A DNA stretch of 64,000 nt from Hysterium pulicare CBS 123377 (taxonomy: Eukaryota > Ascomycota > Dothideomycetes > Hysteriales > Hysteriaceae): NCBI GenBank assembly GCA_000467715.1, contig AJFK01000050.1, forward strand, positions 62,001-126,000. Direction: 5' to 3'. How positions within the stretch are numbered: position 1 is the first letter of the stretch; each line of letters begins with the position of its first letter. Below, one piece after another: positions 21,875-32,961 of the stretch. Below the pieces are notes generated by a model. That model was not told where the DNA came from. It made no database searches and saw only the letters and a program-made list of their open reading frames with translations. The position numbers were made by a program, and so were the translations under genes.

Positions 21875-22874
21875 ATGTCTCGTGATATGGCACCGCACTC
21901 GCAATACGAATCCTATGCCGCATCCGGCTTTGGCAATCGCATAGGATGGGGAAGCCGCCCAGCGCTTGTTCTCATAGATGTATGTGTGGCTTACTGGACT
22001 CCTGGCTCACCATTAGACCTGTCCAGCAATGAGGAGGCAACGCGAGCTCCGCAAAGCATGCGGAACTTATTGAATGCTGCCAGAAAAGGCGGCGTTCCAG
22101 TAATATGGACTGTTGTCCAGTATGATGACCCCGAAATGAAAGATGCTGGCCTCTTCTGGCTGAAGTCAAAAGTACGTAAAGCGTGATAATCGCCGTGGGA
22201 GCCGATGCTCTCCATGGACGATTCGTAGTCTCTTCGAATAACCTCAACTGTGCTGAGATGTTTCCAAATAGGTCCTCGATGTATGGAAGGCTGGCGATGC
22301 AAGGCAGTTGCATGAGTGGGTAGAGGGATTACGACCAGCTGATGGAGAAGCGTCAGTTCAACCTTTCCTTCCGCCGTTCAGGTTTCTAAATCCTTTTCCT
22401 CATCATTTCTAGTATGGTACAAAAATCTACCTGTGCCGCGCCATCCGGTATCCTATTCAGCTAAGTGGCCTTGACCTTCGCTGATTGAGATGTTAATAGA
22501 GTTGTCAAAAAGAAGTACGCTTCTGGTTTCTTCGGCACAACTTTAGCAACTGAGCTTTACACAAGAAACGTAGACACAGTGGTACTCTGCGGTGTGAGTA
22601 CGAGTGGCTGTGTCCGAGCGACGACCTTAGACGCGATGCAACATGGATTTAGACCAATGGTAGGTACCAGTCCTGACTACTCCGCCAGAGCCTCCTGGTG
22701 TATCGCTCCTCCTTCGAGTATAGTACTAAGCGTAATGAACAGGTCGTCGCTTCGGCTTGTGGTGATAGAAGTCCAGAGATTCAGAATGCAAATCTTTTTG
22801 ACCTAGACGCAAAGTACGCGGACGTTGTGAACGAGAGGGAAGCGGTGAATAGGCTTCAAACTGGATGGAGATAA
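21875..22874 (+). CDS. Isochorismatase-fold amidohydrolase, N-carbamoylsarcosine amidase-like
   Basis: Exons are 21875-22171, 22272-22351, 22500-22659 and 22743-22874, giving 222 residues. The family hydrolyses carbamoyl or amide bonds with a Cys-Asp-Lys triad. Here the likely triad is Asp35 (in PALVLIDVCVAYW), a Lys in the VVKKKY run at about 129-131, and Cys163 in VSTSGCVRATTLDAMQHGF. Residues VVASACGDRSPEIQNANLFDL also match the family. Splicing at 22352-22499 (148 nt) joins DGEA to VVKKKYASGFFG, as in homologues. A tiny extra exon inside that long intron cannot be excluded. The upstream TTG-initiated frame is ignored in favour of ATG 21875. The true substrate is unknown. Its position in the cluster suggests removal of an amide or carbamoyl nitrogen from a pathway intermediate. 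Confidence 0.88.
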
Positions 22875-23166
22875 TACAGCCCCCACAATAATGAGATTTA
22901 CGTGGGTTTGATCGAAGACACAACCTTTTTTCTTTCCGTAACCTCTGTTGACATTTACATGCCTCCTTCTCGACTTTCCACATAGTTAATTTGGGCTACA
23001 TCGCGTGTTGAAATGCTTTCGCCGCCGCAGGCATTATGTATATAGTCCTGTCACTTGCCCTCTACTTGTAATCTGTTAGATATGAGGTTCGTTGGTATAC
23101 ATGTACATTGGTCCATGTGGAAAGTATTCCTGTATGCCTCTCACGGGTGAAAGTTGAGTAACGAGC

Positions 23167-25161
23167 TCAACTTGAATCCAGTATTACATGATTCCACTCG
23201 TCCAAGAGGCCATAATGCACTTCCCCGTGAAGGAATGCGGTGACTTCAGCATCGAAGAAGTCGTGCGGTAGCGCATCAATGTCAAAATTTTGAGCGAAGG
23301 TCAGGTCGTTTTGGTGTCGCGGAGACTGCAGCTCCGCAGGTTGATCTAAGGGAAGCAACGTTTGCGAGTTCCTTGGAGGATTGGGAGAAGATGGAAATTC
23401 GTTTTGAGTTGCCCTTGAAGCATGTGCTTGCGGCGTTGTGGTTTGCGGTCCAGATGCTGGAGACGGTCCTCCGGATAAAGGCGTTGCTGCTTGCTGAAGA
23501 CCTTGTTGCCATCTCCTCGCCATTGGCCACGCGTGCTGAAGGTCAGATATGACTTGAAACGACCGAGTTAGCATCGTCGCAGCTTTATCTGCAAGTGAAG
23601 GGCAGAGCTGAGGGCATTGCCAGAGATTGAGAGCGAGCGATCCGCACACATATACTGGGAAGACCAGTATTGCCGGGTAGCCTTGGGATCGTGACCGCAT
23701 CGCAAAAGAGGCGTCAATTTGTTCGTGTAGCTCCACCACATTCTCGAATAACTCATCCGCAACCGTTTTCAAGATTCCCGATGGACTCGCATTAACACTT
23801 TGGTCAGATATAGATGCCTTGATGTTATCAAGATAGACTCGCCGCATGAGAATGTTGCTAAGTCTCAGCATCATAACCACAGAGAGGTATGCAAGCTCAA
23901 ACCCCATATCTTGCCAGACCTTGAGGCTCCATACAGACCACTTTTGAGGGGGCGGAAGCTGGGCTTCGAAGCGCTTGAGAGACTCAGTTATGTTTATATA
24001 GTCGCTGTTTAGATCAGGAAGAGCATTTTGATCCGGTCTGCACACTTTTCTCGCCACCTGCCCCCAGAGGCTATGTGCTTGGATAAGAGTAGCGAAGAGT
24101 GATCGCCTAGGAGAATCCACCAGAGATAGATTCGCCTTCGCGGGAGGTGTTCCAGGAAGTGCGGCGCGTTCTGATGGGATGACTCCAAATGAGAAGTCGG
24201 ATTCGTCACAGGGTAGAAGAGCGGTGATGTCTTCACAGGAAAAGGGAATAGGTGTACTGTGCCCTGAATGAAGATTATCTTGACTCTGGATCATCCAGAA
24301 TGTACGGCGCGCCGACTCTGCGTATGTTATTTGCTCTCTTGAAGCATTTGCTGGCAGATGATAGGTCTCTTCTCGATGAAGCTTCATCATAGCGGCCATT
24401 CTAACAGCAATTCCCATATGTATTGCACTTCGATCCCGATCAGCATTGCCCCATTCTGCGATAGACAAGAGGAAGAAGGCTTGTATGTTTTCCAACGTTG
24501 GCGAGTACATTTCTTGGGGGACCTTTTCCAGTGCCTTCAGCGTAAAGAATTCCGTTGCTTTCGCTCCATCTCTATATCGATTGATGAGGCAACGCGTAAA
24601 GCGAGCGGAAAGAGTAAGAATGCAGAGCAGAAGAAACTGGCTGACATCATCCTGAGAAACGCGTTCGAAAAAGCTTGTCTTTGAAATGAAGCCCAGTTGG
24701 AAATAGGAGCTCGTAAACACACGGCATGCCTCGAGCACCTCCTTATGCGCTGGCAGGGAGGGTTGGCCGGATTCCTTCTCTGTACTAGAGTTTCGACGCG
24801 TCCTCTCGTGGAAAGATATTCGGGGGGATGACTGGAGCTTCGTCAGCTGAGGGCTTTTGGATCGAATTTGTACCTATGAATACCCTGTGAGAGATGATTT
24901 GTGCTCTATTTTAAAGCACCTTGAAGGGAGAGGGGTCATACTAACAGGATCTGGACGAGACGAAGATCGTGGCCTTGAGCGCCATTCACGATCAGCCCAT
25001 TCCTCCCCTCGTCTAGGAAAAGCGCAGTCTGGGGCTCCAGCAGCTCGACATGCATTACAGGGAGGTTCATTAGATGCATCATGTATGCATTTGATTCTCA
25101 TCCGCCTGCACCGCCGACATGCTACAGAACTCCTCTGGCGTCTGGCTGGCGTGTTCATCAT
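23167..25161 (-). CDS. Zn2Cys6 fungal transcription factor
   Basis: Exons are 24946-25161 and 23167-24873, with a 72-nt intron at 24874-24945, giving 640 residues. The zinc cluster sits at residues 15-46 as C-x2-C-x6-C-x9-C-x2-C-x7-C within CRRCRRMRIKC...PCNACRAAGAPDC. It is followed by an Arg/Ser-rich linker and a fungal-specific transcription factor middle-homology domain (about residues 120-400, including ESARRTFWMIQSQDNLHSGH). The tail is Gln/Pro/Ser-rich with an acidic end, a candidate activation region. It is nuclear. It converges on the amidohydrolase gene and lies next to the dioxygenase gene, so it is the natural candidate regulator of the 20-35 kb cluster. Its own upstream region holds a perfect TGCCGGACCGGCA palindrome, which suggests autoregulation (inference). 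Confidence 0.9.
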
Positions 25162-25610
25162 GCTCCTTCATGATAGATCTTCGAGATAACTGCGAGTGCG
25201 TATACCTTTCAAAGAAACCTCATCATGAATAAGCTCAAGAATATCAAAGACGTTATGAAGTTGGAGGGGGAGAGTGACCTCAGGATGGTCCATCGTGCCG
25301 GACCGGCAAAACTGTATGTAGCTTGAAAAACTAGGCTTAATTTGTCTTAGCATTTCTCCCAACCTTCAAGACATGGGAATCTTTCCTCAAAGCTAATACT
25401 TCCATATAAGCTTGAAGAGGGCATGCCACTCATTAGATTGCCTTTCACGGAGTATCTGAGCAAACGTATAGCACGGGAATTGGTGGGAGCAGACACACTT
25501 CCCCGAAGCTACACATCTTCGCATTCAACAATGCCATACGACACTGGTAATGTACTCCACTACATTGCATTTACATAGCTACCTCATATCCTATCTGGAA
25601 CTTCCTCAAT
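25162..25610. promoter_or_regulatory. Upstream region of the transcription factor
   Basis: 449 bp lie between the 5' end of the regulator gene and the 3' end of the dioxygenase gene. It holds the perfect inverted repeat described separately at 25296-25308. No ORF of substance is present. Confidence 0.45.
25296..25308. promoter_or_regulatory. Palindrome TGCCGG-A-CCGGCA
   Basis: This is a perfect 6+1+6 inverted repeat 135 bp upstream of the transcription factor ATG. Zn2Cys6 dimers typically bind inverted or everted CGG triplets, and this site contains CCGG in both arms. The same half-site recurs in the other cluster promoters. A binding role is inferred. Confidence 0.45.
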
Positions 25611-27154
25611 TCACCGCACGCAACTGATACCATTAGTCATATCCGAAAACCCTCCGGTATTGATTGATTTCACAGCTCCTAAAGGAGGGAGTCCTGCGCT
25701 GGACAAAGTCGCGTTGACCTCTTCCAAATGATCCAAGAAATGACCCTGAACCGTATCCCATTGCTTTTCATCAGCGGGGTGTAAACCAGGATTGTTCATC
25801 GCCCACTCAGTCAACAGAAGAGGAACGGAGATATGGAACATGAAGGCAAGCGTGTCTTCGCAAATCCTTTCCGGGCGCAGCTCTCTGGTCGTCGCTGTCT
25901 TCCAAGTCTCATACGTCTCACCATGAGGCATATAACTAGCCTCGTAACTCAGGCCTCCGGGCTCAAGAACGTGCGAACTGCCACCGTACGTGCCATAAAC
26001 TAAGCCCATGACCTCCGTTGACATGTTTCGATGGTAGTATGGCGGGCGAAAAGTATCACGTGTGGATATCCATTTCGGTGTGAAAACAAGGAAGTCGGTG
26101 AGAGATACGCCTGGGATGGAGGAGCGTGCCGTAAGAACGCAATAGATGGTAGGGTCTGCCTGGTCTATCTCGACGTTTGCCATATTGATAAACTTCTCAA
26201 TCGCGTATTTGTACGGAGCATAGTTTCCATGCCATGCCACGACGTCGAATGGGGTGTGTGGCTGGCGGCAACTATGCAGACTGCCTGCGAGCTTGTAGAC
26301 GATCTCCCATCCAGATTCGGAATCGATGTCAAAGCTCGCCAGGGGAGACTCAAAATCTCTAGGCAAAGCCATGCCATTAGATCCCACAGGGCCGAGTTCG
26401 GGTAGCTCGTAGTGGGTACCGAATATTTCTTGAACATATCCGCGAGACGGACCGTCCGGCAACGAGACCCGAAAGCGAAATCCAGCCTGTATAACAACGA
26501 GCTCGCCCGGACGGACCATTAGGTGCCCAAGCTCAGTCTGTATATCCAGGCGCCCATGCTGAGGTAGTATCAAAAAGTCCCCGTCATTGTTACAGAATGC
26601 GCGATTCAGCATGGCGACGTTTGCTGTATATATGTGTACTGCAATTCCCTGTCTCGCTGTGGCATCGCCTTGGCCACAAATCGTTCTTAGACCTTCGACG
26701 AAATCGACAGTAGAAGGCTCCGTCTGCTCGTTGGGAAGAGAGAAAGGGTCCCATGCTTCTTGGGAAGGGTTGTATTGAACACGCGGATTCAGAGGGGAGA
26801 AGCAGGCCTGAAGCTATAGTTGTAGGCATTAGAATGTTGTTCTGACCTCAAATTTAGAATCAAACGTACCTCATGATTCAGCTCGGCCTTGGAGACTCCA
26901 CCATGGGCGACCGAAGGTCGAATTCGATACATCCACACATGCTGAAGGGAGGCTCTGGAAGAGACAAACGACGAGCCGTTCAGCTGCTCCGAAAACAGAT
27001 CAAACTTGACATGCTGAGGACAATTCTGACCTCGTGGCAGCACTCCAGGTACAGCTTCTGAAGCAAACCGATTGCCGAAGCCGCATTGGTAAGAATACGG
27101 ATCTGTTTGTGTCGAGGGAGTTGAGAAAGCTGTTTGAGCAGTAGCGCCTTTCAT
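25611..27154 (-). CDS. Divergent homogentisate 1,2-dioxygenase paralogue
   Basis: Exons are 26870-27154 and 25611-26813, with a 56-nt intron, giving 495 residues. Homogentisate dioxygenase opens the ring of 2,5-dihydroxyphenylacetate with a non-haem Fe(II). The iron ligands are present with family spacing: His356 and Glu362 in YYHRNMSTE, and His392 in YMPHGE (6 and 36 residues apart, as in the human enzyme). WHGNYAPYKY is also conserved. The protein departs from housekeeping enzymes in the N-terminal cupin (YQCGFGNRFASEAVPGVLP) and around the third ligand (LSYEASYMPHG rather than the usual LHN/LHS form). No maleylacetoacetate isomerase or fumarylacetoacetase is nearby, unlike the standard tyrosine/phenylacetate cluster, so a changed substrate is likely. 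The start at MKGATAQ is chosen over an upstream non-ATG extension. Confidence 0.88.
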
Positions 27155-27489
27155 GTTGGCAAAATAGTGTTGTAGACACAATCGTGTCGAAGTAGCGAAT
27201 GATGCGAATACATGTTTGATATACCGACGGCGGCTCGAGGTAGTTTGGAGTGTGAGGATGTGTTGATAGAGAGATGAGGCTGGCAAATCCCGGCAATCTA
27301 GTACCGGCAAGGACCGATAAGCGTTATCGTCTCATCAAGGAGCGAGTCGGTCCCAGCTTCCATCACCAGATCAAAGTGTTAGAAACAGGCCAACAATGGA
27401 CGAATACATATTGATCGTCTTGCAGCCGCCTTGAAGTTGTATGCGAATTGGTTCGACAAAGATTGAAGACCTCCTCATCGCCTTACATC
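27155..27489. promoter_or_regulatory. Divergent promoter of the dioxygenase and P450
   Basis: A 335-bp bidirectional promoter. It contains two direct CCGGCAA copies at 27290-27296 and 27304-27310, 14 bp apart, about 140 bp upstream of the dioxygenase start and 180 bp upstream of the P450 start. Co-regulation of both enzymes is inferred. Confidence 0.5.
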
Positions 27490-29064
27490 ATGCTTTTCAT
27501 CAACCTCTTTCCACGTGTCTCCACTATTGCAATTCTGTTCGCGGCGCTCGTTTCTTGGAAGCTGTCTCGTTATTACGCGTTCAAAAGAAAGTCTAAGGGC
27601 TTACCGATGCCCCCTGGCCCAAGGGCTGAACCGTTCATAGGACATCTTCGTATCATTCCAACCGACAATCCAGAATACTATTACCAAAAATGCGCCGAAG
27701 AACTCAAAAGCGACATTATTTCATTCGATGTTTTGGGCCAACCCATAATCGTTCTAAACAGCGTACAAGCAGCAGCGGACCTTTTGGACAAAAGAGGAGG
27801 AAATTACTGCGATCGCCCGCGTTTCGTCCTCTTCGAAGTTATGGGGTGGAGCATGACTCTAACTTTTCTAAGATGGGGGCCCCATTTTCGAATGCACAGA
27901 AAAGTGCTGCAGAAGACTTTTCAAAAGAGCAACATCATCCAGTACAGGCCGCTGCAGGAGAGAGAAACTCGAGTGCTCCTCGAACGTATCGTCAAGAACC
28001 CAGGTGATTGGGAGATGCTTTTGCGGAGATTCGCAACGGCCATCGTCATGGGCATAGGGTTTGGAATCAAAGTTGATGATGACAAAAATCCCTACATTCA
28101 AATGGCCATCGACGCTTCTTATGCCCTGGGTCATGGCGGAGCTCCGGCAGGCACGCTTGTAGACTTTTTCCCGGTTGTCAAGCACATGCCTGACTGGTTG
28201 GTCCGAAGCCGGAGTCTCAAGTTCGCACGAGATTGGAAATGGGCAATACGCCAAATTCATGACGCCCCCTTTACATCCGTCATGAAGGAAATGGAAGCTG
28301 GTTCCGCCGAGAAATCGTTAATCCAGGTCATGCTCAACGAAAGGCAGCGGAAAATAGATAAGGGCGAATCGGAGGAGATGACTATCGATGATATCAAAGG
28401 TGCCGCGGGAGCTGTTTACGCTGCTGGTCAGGATACCACCTGGAGCACTCTAGTCGTATTCGTTTTGAATATGGTCCTTCACCCCGAGGTCCAGGATAAG
28501 GCTCAAGCAATGATCGACGCTGTTGTAGGACCAGACCGACTCCCTACATTTGTCGATCGACCCAGTTTGCCATATATTGATTATATTGTCCAGGAGACAT
28601 TGCGTTGGTGCCCCGTTTCCCCTGTTGGTGTGCCCCATAGAAGCATCAAAGACGATACGTACAAGGACTTCTTCATACCCGCAGGATCATTTGTGTACGC
28701 GAATGCCAGGGCAATGACACACGATGAGCGCATATATCACTCTCCAGACGATTTCAACCCTGACAGGTACATCCCTCAATCAGAAGGTGGACGGGGTGAG
28801 CCGTTCCCCGTGGGACAATTTGGATTTGGTCGCCGCATCTGTGTTGGGCAACATCTAGCGGAGGCAAGCGTTTGGATCGTGGTTGCAAGTCTACTTTCTG
28901 TCATCCGTATTAATAGATGGAGGGATCCGGTAACAGGGAAGGAAGAGATCCCAATAGTGGAGTTGACAAACGGGCTGACAAGTCATCCAAAGTCATTCAA
29001 GTGCAGCATGACGCCTAGGCGAGAGAGGGTAGCAACAGTACTAAGTGCTGAAGAGAATCTCTGA
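27490..29064 (+). CDS. Cytochrome P450 monooxygenase
   Basis: A 524-residue P450 with no intron. The start ATG at 27490 places a hydrophobic membrane anchor at residues about 5-22, then a basic stop-transfer (KRKSKG) and the proline hinge LPMPPGPRAEP. The I-helix motif AGQDTT is at about 312-317, the K-helix ETLR at about 369-372, and the haem-binding FGFGRRICVG has its axial Cys at about 451. It is anchored in the endoplasmic reticulum and needs a P450 reductase. Its general style resembles the OrdA/phenylacetate-hydroxylase-like group, which hydroxylates aromatics, but family assignment by eye is weak. It is divergent to the dioxygenase and shares its promoter, consistent with making the hydroquinone that the dioxygenase would cleave. 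Confidence 0.93.
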   Translation: MLFINLFPRVSTIAILFAALVSWKLSRYYAFKRKSKGLPMPPGPRAEPFIGHLRIIPTDNPEYYYQKCAEELKSDIISFDVLGQPIIVLNSVQAAADLLDKRGGNYCDRPRFVLFEVMGWSMTLTFLRWGPHFRMHRKVLQKTFQKSNIIQYRPLQERETRVLLERIVKNPGDWEMLLRRFATAIVMGIGFGIKVDDDKNPYIQMAIDASYALGHGGAPAGTLVDFFPVVKHMPDWLVRSRSLKFARDWKWAIRQIHDAPFTSVMKEMEAGSAEKSLIQVMLNERQRKIDKGESEEMTIDDIKGAAGAVYAAGQDTTWSTLVVFVLNMVLHPEVQDKAQAMIDAVVGPDRLPTFVDRPSLPYIDYIVQETLRWCPVSPVGVPHRSIKDDTYKDFFIPAGSFVYANARAMTHDERIYHSPDDFNPDRYIPQSEGGRGEPFPVGQFGFGRRICVGQHLAEASVWIVVASLLSVIRINRWRDPVTGKEEIPIVELTNGLTSHPKSFKCSMTPRRERVATVLSAEENL

Positions 29065-30949
29065 GGTATCAGATCCAAGGCTGGCACTCTTTCCCTTTTC
29101 TTCATGCAGCAGCATACATGTATCAATTCTTGAGACTATTTTGTCACTGTCTTGGGCCTTCATCCCGCTGTAGCTTCTCCAGGTCCTCATTCCCCATCTC
29201 AAGATACGTCCACAAGAGATTCATGTGATTGACAACGCACTGACCCACCGACGCATTGACCCTCCAATATCAGGTCACGTGCGAGTGAACGTCTCCAAAC
29301 CGAAAGCTCTGGAATCAACCTTGAAGCCCACCGGATCAACTCCGGATCAGTAAACTCGCTTCAGGTAACCAGGCAACAGCGGATTAGTCAGAAGTTGATC
29401 CAGCGTGCCCGCAGGCAGGCCCCCGCCACATACAAATACTTCCTCGACCTCTTCCAACTTCCTCTCTTCTTTTCTTTAGCTCTGCAAGTATTTCCTTTAC
29501 CCCCTTTTTGAACCAACTGCTAATACTTTTTACAGCTTTGCCTTTTGGCTTAGATCAAGTGTAGTGTCAGTTTCCTTCTCTTCCCTTTCTTGATGATCCT
29601 TTGCTAACATGTCAACAGATCTGTTCTTTTCAGTTTAATCTCTGGAATGTGGTTACGGCCACGTCTCTGATTAATTCAGTTTTTGGACTCGGTCCTTTGG
29701 CCTCTGGGCTTGCTCATGTCAAAGGGCACAGTGTCGCTCGTATTGCACTGCCTCGGGCTGACGCGAACTCTTTTTTCATTGATCGCTGGCCTTGAGCTGG
29801 GGTTGAAGAAGAATCTACTGGTGATTTGGTCATTGGTTCTTGATCGAAGATCTTGGGCTCTGGTGTTGACATTCGTAAGGTGAGGCTTGACGGCATGGCC
29901 ATGATGTTTTGAGTGAGGTTGAGTTCAAGTGAGAGTGAGCAAGTTGGTTTGTCCATCACGTAGAGCTCACCTCTCGTCTCCAAGAGACATTCTTCTGCTT
30001 CAAAATAGAGATCATATTGAGTTACCATGACGCCCTTCTTTACTCCCGAGCTATGAACGAATTCAACGCTCTAGTTGCCAATGCCTTGATCCCTTCTGCA
30101 GCGCCATGACCTGAGGAATCCAACGTAAATACCTCAGGGCCAGTGGTCATGATGCGCATGGCGCTTGGTGCTTGGGTGCACTTTCGAAGCGTTCACTCCA
30201 CATTCGCAAGCCGTTGCCGACTTGAGCTTGCTCAATCTACATCTTCTTTTCTCAGAGATAATCCCACTTGCCCATCGAACTCCCATCTCCCTCGTCACTA
30301 TGACCAACAACTTCTACCTCCTATGAGACTTTTGTGCACCAAGTCGGGCTACCCTTTGCTCTAACTACGGTGGACTCGGCCAAAGACTGCTCTCCCGAAC
30401 TGGCCGCGTAGTAAATTGTGAAAGACGTTCCCTCCTTTCTCCGCTCTCGGCGTACAGCTTGCCTCCTACCTCAACGATAACCACTGCTTTCGCTTCATCT
30501 ACTTCATGTTACCTAGGCACAACCTCTCACCTCCCATGCCGATTTCTATCTCCCATTCCGATCATTCTGTCCCCAACAACGCACAACCGAACCCTTATCT
30601 CACAATCTGAGCATAACACCATAATACGGAGATAGTGAAGACGGCAGCATAACTTTGGTTAGCTGAAGATTGGCGCCAGAGCTTCGAGAAGCCATTACGC
30701 TCCGAGGTCAACGTGTACCTTGCGGCAGATTATCGTCAACCGATTGTTGTAGCACACCCACTTTATGGATATCATTGGAGGAAAATAATAGGTCTGATTG
30801 GCGCAACCACAATTACGAACGAAAGGGGGCCTACATAACAGCACAAGGCAGGGAGTTTTTGCAATCTCCACCATGTATGTCAGAGAAAGGTCAATAACAG
30901 TATAGACTTTCCAAAGGATCGCGAATCATTTAGCTAACTGATGCTCGTC
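29065..30949. other. 1.9-kb intergenic region without a supported gene
   Basis: It begins with the P450 3' region. From about 29440 to 29640 the plus strand is pyrimidine-rich with possible intron borders (TTTTACAG, TCAACAG), like a transcribed leader. No protein-like frame follows: ORFs of 60-104 codons at 29601-30364 are low-complexity and lack motifs. It may encode a non-coding transcript, or the remains of a gene decayed beyond recognition. Confidence 0.35.
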
Positions 30950-32961
30950 CTACTCTCCCAATTCCCTCCTCTTCCTCCATCTTGGCCCCATCTTCATTTC
31001 CAAAAACATAAGCGGCATCAATAATGCGCAAATACCGCCTAAGGTGAAGTAAGCCCAGCCGATACCCATTTTTCCAGTCATGCGATCTATCATGGAAACA
31101 AGAACTGCGGCAAGAGAGCAACGGACAAGGTTCGTCTACACCATCAAGTTCAGCGGAGCCGGACATGGATATCAAGGAAGTCTTACACAAGCAGTAGCGC
31201 CCGAACTTCGGGTCTGAAGGATATCGATGTTCAGAGTCATGGTCGTGTTTAAGATGGCCATTGATGTCCAGCCCACTATGAGCTCAGTTAGAGAGGCGCT
31301 GTGGCAATATAAGGGGGGCGACTCACAGATGACCTGGAATATGAGAGGGGCTGCGAGATTCACTCCTCTATCTAGACACCAACCCCAAGCCACAACGGAG
31401 CCGACGAAAACGACAAGATGTACGGGCATCGTCCTTAATCTTGCATACTCGATCGTAAAGTCCTCCTCCGTCCTACTAGCACTTCGGTTCTTCAGCCGCA
31501 TGTACTCCCGATCCAGCAACTTCCCCGTAAACGTACTTCCCATAATCATACCAGCACCGGTGGGAAGGTAACATACGCCGAGCACGGCTTCCGAGAGCGA
31601 AGGATATACTTTGGCGAATGTTGACGATATTGTCGCGGTGATGGTGTAGTTGACGGCATAGACAATACCGGTGAAGGATAGAAGAACCAGAACATCGGGG
31701 TAGGAGAACAGTATGAAGGGGTTTACTGAGTCTTTCTTTCGTGCTGGTAGCTCAGTTTCGGCTATGTCTGGTTGCTCCACTTGAGCTTTGCGGCCGACCA
31801 CAGGAACAGGAGCGCGGAGATGCCACGGGAGTGATAGACTTCCATTCCCGGCTATAGCACGAAGGGTCTCCGGAAGAAACCTAGAGAGGTAAGGCCATTA
31901 TAGGGGAAGAGGTAGTGAGAACTTCTTACAGCATGATACAGACCAGGCACATAGCCACCATAATGACTATGAACCAGAAGATCGATCTCCATCCAAGACT
32001 TTGAGCGAGCGCACCTCCAATGGCCGGTGCGATACAAGGGGCCAGCTGGATAAGAGTTAAACCAACGTCTGCAAAGACACCAAAAGGACTGTATACCATT
32101 GGCCCGAGATTGAACATTCCGAAATACCCTCCACGTTCTTCTGGGGTAGAGATATCTCCGATGACTCCAGCACCTATGTCTTTCATCAGCCTAGCTCTTA
32201 GGGAAGGTGATCTCTCCGTTGACGAGGTGCGCATGCGATGGTTAAATGAGGCCTCTGTCAACGTTGATATATGCTATTCACCCTTCTGCACGCTTGGCTT
32301 GGCTTTTGCGTTACTATGCTTTCGCTGCCGTAAGCCTTACCGAGACAATCTTTTACTTTTGGCTCTACTTATGTCTTTTAAGAAAGACCTAGGCAGTTTA
32401 TTCCTCAATTCATGAATGTAAGTTACTTCACGGCTTCTTCTATGTGTGGCTTACCAAGGGCAATAGTGCTTGCGCTGCCACCAGATTGGAAACACCGCAG
32501 TAGCAAGAGCAGCCAAAATGCATCTGTCGGACAGAGAGCCAATCCAATACTGGATCCGACAAGAATGCCCAAGCACACTACGAACAACGGACGTCTTCCG
32601 AAGCGATCACTCAGAGGGCCCCAGAGCATAGGAGCTATTTGAAAGGTCAGGAATATTCATTTGCAGGACAACCCAGCTCGCGTTTACATACAAATCCCCT
32701 GAAAAGCCAAGTACACGGTCACAGTCTGGTTGATGAGGTCGGTAGACTTGTGAAAGGCTTCCGCTAAGGTGGGTATAGCGGGAAAGTAGATATTCGCGGG
32801 TAATGGACTAATGTTCTAAGTAATGGACTTTTAACATGAAACAGTGCGCCGTACCTGAAGAAGCCTCCCAATGCCACCATTGCTACGATTAGCCATTTCT
32901 CCTTCCGCGTGTAGACACTGTAGGGCGGCTCATTGAGAGATAGTCCAGCCGTAGTCGACAT
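30950..32961 (-). CDS. MFS transporter, DHA1 drug:H+ antiporter type
   Basis: Seven exons: 32855-32961, 32692-32807, 32455-32634, 31930-32173, 31327-31880, 31187-31275 and 30950-31135, giving 491 residues. It is a plasma-membrane major facilitator with about 12 hydrophobic segments. Splicing yields the family motifs in order: SPLPANIYFPAIPTLAEAF in helix 1, motif A (WGPLSDRFGRRP) in loop 2-3, and STPEERGGYFGMFN and LGWRSIFW in the N-terminal half. A cytosolic loop (about residues 230-270) and five more hydrophobic helices follow. The third intron (32174-32454) is 281 nt against 47-57 for the others. DHA1 members export drugs and metabolites, and some move pathway substrates. It is divergent to the NCS1 permease at the right end of the cluster. 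Substrate is unknown. Confidence 0.9.
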
